NCBI GenBank assembly: GCA_015657535.1
Contig: JADHZB010000529.1
Coordinates: 1-17,500 of the forward strand
DNA: 17,500 nucleotides
Reading direction: 5' to 3'
From: Nephromyces sp. MM_2019
Lineage: Eukaryota > Apicomplexa > Aconoidasida > Nephromycida
The notes under the pieces are model-generated. The model was not told the DNA's origin. It saw only the letters and a list, made by a program, of their open reading frames with translations, and made no database searches. The position numbers were made by a program, and so were the translations under genes. This document shows, piece after piece, positions 10,038-17,500 of this stretch (within the stretch, counting starts at the first letter, position 1; each line of letters starts with the position of its first letter).

Positions 10038-12083
10038 CTTCTTTATCGAGGTAGATAATTTCAAGTTAGAAAAATATAGATATATAAAAGTATCACCTGC
10101 TACGATTTTTTCATTCTCTGTTATCAATTCTACGTATGCTGATTTATTTTGAAGTGACTACGGAGCAGAAAAAGACAGGTTCTTAAAGTACGGTGTTATT
10201 AGTAATAATAGCAGGTGGAAAGCCTTGATTATCATAGCAAAAATATTGCGAACTGATATTTTGGTGGCAATATATAACTCTTTTACGTGCCCCTACTCAT
10301 AGGACTTCGATTTCGCTAGAGTTGCATGAGCTTGTGCTGCAATATCGCTAAATGCTTTTTAACAAAAATTCATGATAATTCAATTTCAACTATACCCTTT
10401 AAGCTATCTAGGAAATTCCCATTCGCATCCTCAAACAATAGATTGAACCTTATTATTTGAACCAGGAGCCTGAAAAAAAGAGGTCCTTTTTTACGAGATA
10501 AACTTTTTCCTCCCCTTTTATTGCGCATATAGTGTTTACTTCTGCTTACATAATCGACTGATAATGATTATTTTCAGGTTACTTTGAGTGAGTTTTAAGG
10601 ATAAATGAGGGCATCCCATTGCGGTGAATACCTTTTATGTTTAAGAATATTTTCAAACTTTGCATTGTAAATTCATGATATATTCCTCAAATTAGGCCAG
10701 AGCTAGCGAGAGTGAAACAAGATTTAATACTGGCACTATGATGAAAATGCCTTTTAAATCATCTAACTTGATATTTACTTTTCATGATATGTGCAGCAGT
10801 ACTACCCATAGGGTGAATTCCTTGCGGCTTACCCAGTAGCACTAGTAAAAATGTGGTTCCAAGCATGGAAAGTAGGAAAATCCCCCAATCAATCATTTTT
10901 TCTGGGCAAGTTTCTGATTAAAATATGAATAGTCAGTTTTTGTGTTTTTCTTGGGTCAAAGGAGCCAAGTGACGTAAAAAGTCGAATGTATTACGGCAGC
11001 TGAAAAGCGGTTTGTGGCAACATGATATATTTCTGGAAGTTAATATAATACAGTAATTCATTTTATCTATTTAAAAAAACCTATTATGCCAATAGTATTC
11101 CCACGTCTTAAATTTTTTTTATTTCTCAAACTGATTATGACGAAACTATTTTCCTGGAAGTAAAATAATCTAAAAGGAGCAGTTATTTGATATGATCATG
11201 CTACAGCACTAAGAAGCACGATATTATGACTAAACAGCAAATATTGCACAATTCTAAGCTGTTGCTATCCAATCGGTGGATTTTTTTCCTCTTTTTTAAC
11301 TGTTTGTGGAGCTGCTAGTTAGACAGCGCGAAAATATTATAGCTGAGTATACGCTGGTAGTAAATAGCGTGTTTACACTTTATCCGATAGTGTGCGATCA
11401 TTCGCTGTCACCGGTATGAGTTCCACTGAAACTTTTATTTCATGGTAATAAAGGCAGCTTTATTGAGGCGAATATACCGCTTCGTACGGCTACATGAAAA
11501 TAAAGAGTTTTTGCAGCTGGTCCAAAGCCACTACTCGTGACTTCAAGGCTATTATAAAAAACCTAAAGATATGAAAGAGACCCCTTCATATTAAATGTGC
11601 AAACAAGTATAAATAACATTTTCCCAGAGGTACCAGTGTTTAACTTAACCTCAAAAAATCCTGCTGCAACACTGTATATATGAAACAGGCAAAACGTTAT
11701 TGCGATAACATCGTGTTCCCTACCAGCGTGAGGTAGGCAGTAGACATTTTTCTATGCTACATTCAGTACTAGGCTATGTAGCTATAGCGGCATAAAAAGA
11801 CCACCTTACAGCATGGCATTTTACGAGTATTTGGCATTTTTTTTATTGCATTTCAAGAGAACCTTCAAGGTGCTCTTGCTGCACCCGGGATGAATGCTGT
11901 CAGCCATACATACCTCCGTAAAACGACTGAAAACAATATAGGGCAGCCAGCTCTATTTTTATGCCTTTAAACGCAGCATAACACATTTAAATTCTTACGC
12001 AAGTGCAGGAAAACTATAGTACTACTGCCTTTTGAAAATTTTTATATTCATTCGTGAATTGGACACTAAGAGAGCAGGATTGA

Positions 12084-12100
12084 CTGCTGGAATCCAGCAG
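12084..12100. repeat. Near-perfect palindrome, 8-bp arms
   Basis: The sequence ctgctggaatccagcag is an 8-bp inverted repeat around one central base. It could be a dimeric protein-binding site or form a small hairpin. No tRNA, terminator or other element can be built around it. Confidence 0.5.
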
Positions 12101-13046
12101 ATAGGGGTTTGAGGTTATAATATACATCAAGATAGGGATAGGCTCCATAAAATGATTTATTCTTGTTTTGCTGCTTGCTGAGCTAGTGAAGAATTAGAAA
12201 AAATTTAGACCAGTTCAGTGTAACTCTTATTTGTTTATGTGCTTCTAGCAACCATGGAAGCTAGCTCAAGTAACTTAGCACAAGATATCCTCTATCAATC
12301 AGCCCCTTATTTTAAGAGTGAGAGCTTGGCATATACGAGAAAATTAGCAGCGGACGATATACGACCCCATAGCTTAAGTTTGGCACCTTTGAGTAAGATT
12401 TAAAGCTAGCAAGACACCCATTACTAAAGCTATGAATTCACGTAATATCCTTTTTTCCTTGGACGGTTATACAAATAAGTATGCTAGTCTCAGTAAGTTG
12501 TCAGCAGAACTTCATAAGCTTGACAGGCTAGTAATAAAATTATCCATGCACTCATACTTTTAGGCCATCACATGTATACTACTGGGACTGAAAGCCAAGC
12601 TATGAAAAGCATGATGCCTTACGCTTATACCAGCAAAGAAAGCATAAGAACAAAAAAATGGGAAGTACTTAGCAAAATTCTTTGACCAGTGGGAAACTTT
12701 GGGGGAATACTACGTAACTTGGGAATGTCTATTCCTGAAAGGTCTTATTTTGAAAATTCTGTGATCGAGGCATCGACCTGTAACCAAATAGGTGACTCTC
12801 TTCACTTCCTGCACATTGTGCATAGCTTTCCTGGCAGTACTGGTATTTCATACCAGCATATTACATCTAGTGTCTCCGAAACTATAGCAACTAGGCTAGT
12901 TGGCTAATGTAGCATCGCGCTATAGTAGGATTTCCTACGTGCATCAACACGGTTGATTTGATCTACCTCGCCTGTATTGGCGTAAGCCGCGAAAGCTTTT
13001 CCAGTCTGCAGTAGTCTTGGCGCTAGGCTTAATACTAGGTAAATCT

Positions 13047-13237
13047 GCAAGCAGTTTCGATGCTTGCTTACTGGGTAAAACCGCAAGTGGTTTCGATGCC
13101 TGCCTACTACTAAACTAATCCGCAAGTAGTGTCGATGCTCGCTCACTCGGTGAAACCGCAAGTAGTGGTGATGCCTGCCTACTAATAAACTAATCTGCAA
13201 GTAGTGTCGATGCTAGTAGCTTACTACTAGGTAAACG
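13047..13237. repeat. Higher-order tandem repeat of alternating 36- and 39-bp units
   Basis: Units begin at 13047 (36 bp), 13083 (39), 13122 (36), 13158 (39) and 13197 (about 41, diverged), giving an A-B-A-B-A' array with a 75-bp super-period. Every unit opens with gcaag(c/t)(a/g)gt and has gatgc near position 13. B units carry a (c/a)taaactaatc end, A units a ggt(a/g)aaacc end. All four complete unit lengths are multiples of three. The minus strand is open through the array (98 codons from a TTG, 12904-13200), giving a His/Arg-rich peptide. No ATG start or family resemblance supports coding. Confidence 0.85.
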
Positions 13238-14280
13238 GTATCCATGAAACTTGAGAAGTATCGGGCTAGCCTTTGGCTGCCATACGGCTTTGTGGCTAGC
13301 TCAATGATCATTCGGACCCCAGGTGAAACTTATAAGGAGGTAATGAGCAGATTTTCAATAGAAAAACCAGACTTATATCCGGGTAGATGAACGTCCGCTA
13401 AAACTACCTTTTATCAAAGCTCTACAAGCAGCCGTCAGAAAAGCAGCCTAGCATGCTTACAACAACATTATGACCTAGCCTTAATGGAGTAATCGTTGCA
13501 GCTGAAATTATCTCCGTCGGCGATGGAAAGCTCATATCTCCTCAAGGCTCTTTTGGAGAGCAACTCATCGCACTCCCGGCCACCTATACGGTGGCACTGA
13601 TGCCTCTATTAAAGAATAGGTAGAAAGATTTTCTAAGACATCCATCCTATTTTCTTACTGCATGTATTGAAGTACTGTTTATACCAAGTACTGTATAACC
13701 TATCAAAAGAAGAGGGACGCCTTCTTGAATTCCCCCCAATAGCTTCGTCTGGCAAGGCTTCGGAAGAAATTAGCACACTGTAATAGGCTTAAAAAACGTG
13801 AGTTCTGCTGGTGCCTTTTGTTAAGAAAAATTCCCTCTATTATTAGAAGCTATAAAGTTTCCTGCTTTTTCGCTCACTTTCACACTAGCTTTTAACGCCG
13901 GCATGGTATTACTGTGTGGGTGTCTTTCAACGACGGAGGTAAGGCTTAAGACATACTCACGGAGACTCGCCTAGTTATCGTAGAAATTTCCGCTAGATAT
14001 GCACATATTTGCAAGGCAGCAACTTGCAAACGCTTAGCTAAAAATCAAGGGAAGCGCCAAAGAAATTGACATCAATTTCGATGTCGTTGTGTGTGCGAGA
14101 AATATTGTGCTCCGAAGTAAAGCAGAGATGCGCAGGCAAGGCGTCACCAGCTAGTCAAATCTCAGCAACAAACTAGTCTGGTGTGAACACCTTCAAGTTC
14201 TTGCAACGTCTTTATGCCTTATTCTTTGCAGAAACAAAGCCAATACCATATGGCAAGCAGTTCAGGGGATAGCTTAACTT
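13238..14280. other. Stretch between two tandem arrays, no gene recognised
   Basis: Several short plus-strand frames of 38-50 codons overlap here, such as 13244-13390, which starts with ATG. All are broken by stops and frame changes, have no consistent splice sites, and match no family known to me. Frames of this length are expected by chance at this base composition. Confidence 0.4.
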
Positions 14281-14397
14281 AGGAAGGCTTAGCAGCCTTT
14301 CATCCTCATCTCTTAAACCAGGAAGGCTTAGCAGCCTTTCATCCTTATCTCTTACACCAGGAAGGTTAATTAGCCTTTTACCCCCATCTCTCACAAG
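14281..14397. repeat. 39-bp tandem repeat, 3 copies
   Basis: The copies at 14281-14319 and 14320-14358 differ at only two positions; the third (14359-14397) is more diverged. Each begins aggaagg(c)tta and ends in a catctct-type tract. On the minus strand one open frame crosses all three copies and encodes a 13-residue repeat of the form (V/L)RD-x3-RL(L/I)(S/N)LP(G/K). The frame is open from 14415 to a stop at 14212, about 67 codons, without an ATG. It may be a short exon or only a by-product of the repeat. Confidence 0.85.
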
Positions 14398-16174
14398 CAG
14401 CAAATTCTTGCTACCTTAGCTTAGCCCAAACCTTCAAGATTACTACTTCATCATACAACTCCATTAAACCCACCTGCTATTCCTTCTATATCAGAGAAAC
14501 GAAGAGCAAAATTAGCTAAAAAATCACTTTCCTACCCGAAAAAGCTCAGAAGAAGAAACACTCAACGACATTACACACACAAACATATGTAAAGCGACTT
14601 ATCACTGTAATTACATTGTAGTTCTATAAGCAAAAGTGTAGACAAAAGATTCAACTTTTATCTACAACTAATACTCTACTGCATAATTAGCTATTAGTCA
14701 CTAGAGCTGACCAACACACTACATTATCACAATAGGCAAAATACCAAGCCCAAAGCTTTAAAAATATTAAGACTTTCAATTTGCAATAAAAAGCCCCAAA
14801 ATGGTAAATATACCACTAATATTTCAAGAGGCTAGTTCTAGTGTTATTTTGATCAAAAACTAGGCTTTATGTTACTGCTTTCACATTCTACTATTCGATT
14901 CGTTGTTTTTTGTGTCTGGAATGTAGATCATATATAGCCATAGGAATGGGATGCTATTTCCTAACTTTCCTGCTATATATACTGCATATATTCATACTTT
15001 TTTTTGCTCTGTGCTTGTGAGTACAATCTCTCACTACTAGAAATTTTTTTCAGAGAAGCAAATCTACAAAATGACGCAAAAAACTTTCAAAGAGGAGGTA
15101 GGTAGCTACGGAAAAATGTAGATAAAAGAGGGAGAAGTCCCAGAATTCGCTTCATTTCATGATGTGGCGATAGGCAAGTGTAAACATCATTAGAGAGTGA
15201 GAATTAGCAGCCATTATGTCAACTCAGCCTGATATGTTCATAAGTATTTAAAAAAGTTATTCAATCTTGCTGCTTAATTTAGCTTGGATGAGAACATTTT
15301 CTCAACTAACGGTGGAGTGTGTTCTTTGTGTGTGAGTGAATTCAGTCAATACTTCAGTGTAAAAAAAGTATTGAGACATTGCTAAGGAGAGCAGCTTAGT
15401 GTGCAAAATATATGATGCAGCTTGAAAAGTTTGGTATAAAGTTTAAGCTATAGCAGATGGATTACTTTCTTTTGGAACAAGAGGAGTTATTTTAAACTTG
15501 TAAAGGGAATCTGGTGTGTTTTTACGAAATCTTCTTGTGTGTGGGGGGTGGGTGTGTGGGTTGGTGAATTTTGCTTCTGTATGTGTGAATTGTGAGCGTG
15601 TGCGTGTGTTACTTCTCTCTCTGAGTGTGAGCGTAACTGTTACTTCTCTCTCTCTCTCTCTCGCCCTCTATATATATATATATCTCTCTCTCTCTTGCCG
15701 ATTGCTTAACACACTATATCCATACATTCGTATCCTGAGCTCTTCATGAAATCAAGGTACCAAAGAAAACACGGTGATGACAAAAAGCAAGCTAATTCCC
15801 TTCACGAAAACTGCTACACATCAAATAGCTAGTATCTTCAAACGATACGTTTCCCGGTAGATCATCAACAAGAAGCTAATAATAAACAGTTTAAATAGCG
15901 ATTTTACCCAGTCTGGATGAGCAAATGATAAAAAAAAAACTACTAAATCTCAAGAAGTTCTTTGGAGAAAAATGCAGACAACGTAAACACAACTGCTAGT
16001 TCTAAAGGCAGCTCAGAAACTAGCAAAAATTATGGAATTCTCGCAAAATAGTAGAAATAATATGCCTAAAACAAAGCACAAGCTCTTATATTTTTTAATC
16101 TTCATCATATGCTACAGATATATTCAATACATATATATATATATACACTAATAGTAATGATCAACCATAAAGTG
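14398..16174. other. AT-rich stretch without a gene, with microsatellites
   Basis: No coding signal was recognised. A TG-rich tract covers about 15531-15610, a (TC)n run 15645-15662, a (TA)n run about 15669-15683, a second (CT)n run to 15695, and an (AT)n run 16131-16145. The last lies about 30-45 bp downstream of the stop codon of the minus-strand exon at 16175. Confidence 0.55.
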
Positions 16175-16507
16175 CTAATCCCTAACTTTAGAATACCTCT
16201 CCGGGCCCTGATTAACTAGAAAACAATACATTCCGGCAAATCCATTATGGGATAGCATGGAACTACCTGCTCCTCTAGAATCCCCAGAAAGAGATAGAGA
16301 AGAATAAGGAGAAAACTCCTGTGTGTGAGCAATATTCTCGTCAGGATTAGCGTTCTTCAGTGTGGATTCATGTCTATCTCCTAAGCAATATTGATTAAGG
16401 TAGGAAATAGCTAATGAGGAAGGCTCGAAAACGGAATAATCCATTGAATCCTGCATCTTTGAGTCTCTGGAAACTGCCGTGCTAAACGTATCCACGCTGC
16501 CATTATC
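16175..16507 (-). CDS. Probable 3'-terminal exon of an unrecognised spliced gene
   Basis: On the minus strand, a long pyrimidine tract ending ctttttctatag gives a near-ideal 3' splice site ending at 16508. The next base opens a 110-codon frame in phase 0, starting Asp-Asn-Gly-Ser-Val-Asp-Thr-Phe and ending TAG at 16175-16177. The frame is closed just upstream by a TAG that is part of the acceptor itself, and its only early start-like codon is a GTG, so I read it as an internal start of an exon and not of a gene. The protein is Ser-rich (for example SPYSSLSLSGDSRGAGSSML) with balanced charge, similar in flavour to the ATG5 inserts. I recognise no domain. An open frame this long is not rare by chance, so the case rests on the acceptor. 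Upstream exons should lie beyond 16508, but I could not join any in the right phase. Confidence 0.45.
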   Translation of the reverse strand, partial: DNGSVDTFSTAVSRDSKMQDSMDYSVFEPSSLAISYLNQYCLGDRHESTLKNANPDENIAHTQEFSPYSSLSLSGDSRGAGSSMLSHNGFAGMYCFLVNQGPERYSKVRD

Positions 16508-16819
16508 CTATAGAAAAAGAAGAGGGAAGATAGCAGCTTAACTATTCGATTTTTGAAGATACTACGAGGAATAGCACCGTTTTCTAAGTTGCTTTCAGCT
16601 TCTGGCCTAATCTAAGAAAATTGGCTGAAAATCTCCATTTTGATGCTGTAGTGGGATACTTAACCTTCTGGTAAGCAGCTATAGAGAGGAGCAGCATATA
16701 GGCGTTTTTTCGTTTCTTTTTCTTGATGAATTAGTCAATTCATGGCTACTGGAATTTAGGGATCAGTAAATGCATTTTAAAAATTCTGTAAAGCTTCAAA
16801 AAAAGCGATTAGTGGAAGC

Positions 16820-16950
16820 GAAAATATCTGGGAGCGTATCTCGAGAAAGCTACGGAAAAAGCTCTTAAAAACTTTTATCTTCTCACGAAATCTCTCGAAA
16901 AATCTCTCAAAAACTATCCTTTTCTCAGAAATATCTAAAAAACTCTCATT
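16820..16950. repeat. Low-complexity tctcgaaaaa-like imperfect repeat
   Basis: The plus strand carries many short spaced variants of tctc(g/a)(a)aaaa and (c)tcttaaaaac, notably ctctcgaaaaatctctcaaa near 16890-16912. A 60-codon minus-strand frame (16777-16959) with an ATG crosses it and gives a Phe/Arg/Lys/Glu-rich peptide. The peptide mirrors the repeat, so I do not call it a gene. Confidence 0.5.
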
Positions 16951-16959
16951 TTCACCCAT

Positions 16960-17450
16960 TTTTGCTAAATCTCCTTGAATCTAAAAGAGGGAGCATCCAG
17001 ATAGGGTTTCTGTGAGGCTAATCGAAGAAATAGCGAAGTTACAGGCAATGAGTATCAGAAATTTTGCAGTTAATCCCACTATAGAATACAGAGAAAATCA
17101 TCGCCTATTATATATGGCTTATGGGTCTTCAAACTATCGTCTTTAAGACAGGTTGATAAGACTCTGATCCACTACACACATCAGTTGTTGATATACAGAT
17201 ATTTTCAGAGATCCACCTTTTAGTAAGATAAGCGAGATTTTCAGTACAAAAAATATCATCTACAAAGATATGTGATACTCCAACAATGTGTGGAAACAAA
17301 GCCAAGATATTCCCTACGATGATGGCTTATCGCACTTTTTTTGGATATCTCAAACATACTATCTCATTTCTGCCTTTCGTCTATCGCAAAGCCTCCGGAA
17401 GAAGCCATTTCAAAAAAATCTTAGCCACGTTTGAAAAAAAAAACCAGAGA
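16960..17450. other. Window-end stretch, no resolved exon
   Basis: This may contain introns or upstream exons of the minus-strand gene at 16175-16507. A minus-strand ATG in fair context near 17409 opens only 14 codons before a TGA. No exon could be supported. Confidence 0.3.
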
Positions 17451-17493
17451 ACTCACACACACACAGACATTCAAACAAAAAACTCACACACAA
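17451..17493. repeat. CA-rich simple repeat
   Basis: Two actcacacaca blocks (17451-17466 and 17481-17493) are separated by an A-rich spacer. They match the CA/TG simple-sequence bias seen at 1155, 2684, 5875 and 15531. Confidence 0.7.
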
Positions 17494-17500
17494 GCCCATA

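Larger units (their letters stand above)
5707..13046. other. Long AT-rich stretch without a recognisable gene
   Basis: Past the ATG5 upstream region, this stretch has stop codons in every frame at about the density expected for AT-rich DNA. The longest open frame is 112 codons (8590-8928, minus) and lacks an ATG, a splice context and any known motif. I looked for reverse transcriptase, transposase, tRNA and snRNA signatures and saw none. Genes made of short exons or decayed mobile elements could be hidden here. Confidence 0.5.

Noticed and set aside
9100..10800. Possible use of a variant genetic code (TGA as Trp, TAG as Gln)
   Set aside because: Stop density in the frame equals the random expectation, and the real genes ATG5 and PUS10 end in ordinary TGA and TAA codons.
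12040..12125. tRNA-like arrangement around the ctgctggaatccagcag palindrome
   Set aside because: The loop lacks a T at the position before the anticodon, there is no GGTTCRA arm, and no acceptor stem closes.
12254..12907. Chain of protein-like plus-strand open stretches (from an ATG in ACCATGG context at 12254, then frames to 12560, 12682 and 12904), possibly a decayed gene
   Set aside because: Frame changes and stops would be needed in several places, no family is recognisable, and frames of 50-70 codons are expected by chance here. Reading a clearly non-coding control stretch (9421-10800) through its stops looked equally protein-like.

Overview
The window looks like nuclear DNA of a eukaryotic microbe. 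It is AT-rich and gene-poor, has spliced genes and abundant CA/TG, TC and TA simple repeats, and shows no bacterial operon features. Its best-supported gene encodes an ATG5-type autophagy protein swollen by Ser/Asn/Gly/Asp-rich low-complexity inserts, a style common in apicomplexan and other alveolate proteins. I lean towards an apicomplexan-like protist, but this is an inference from style only and no lineage marker was identified.

Layout. Positions 1-52 hold a G-rich 11-bp repeat, probably inside an intron. Positions ~191-642 (+) carry the 3' end of a gene whose last exon (437-642) encodes the C-terminal motif of the tRNA pseudouridine synthase PUS10; an upstream exon is likely at ~191-305, but its frame is not settled. 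Positions 643-2683 are non-coding. Eight perfect copies of a 17-bp unit (2684-2819) sit just past the stop codon of a long uninterrupted minus-strand gene, ATG5 (2842-5679, 945 codons). PUS10 and ATG5 are therefore convergent, with about 2.2 kb between their stop codons. TG-rich repeats lie upstream of ATG5 (5875-5951).

From ~5.7 to 16.2 kb I recognise no gene. That stretch holds only chance-length open frames and some local repeats: a 36/39-bp higher-order array (13047-13237), three 39-bp tandem copies (14281-14397), and TG/TC/TA microsatellites (15531-15695). At 16175-16507 (-) there is a probable 3'-terminal exon of an unrecognised spliced gene, with a strong polypyrimidine-AG acceptor. 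The window ends in CA-rich sequence.

The genes do not form an obvious functional cluster. PUS10 acts in RNA modification; ATG5 acts, with ATG12 and ATG16, in ATG8 lipidation. The most informative points are the architecture of the ATG5 protein (large inserts, a lysine at the ATG12-acceptor position, a duplicated AIM-like motif), the repeat in its 3' UTR, and the unusual splice structure implied for PUS10. I found no convincing evidence of a wholly new multi-gene system.
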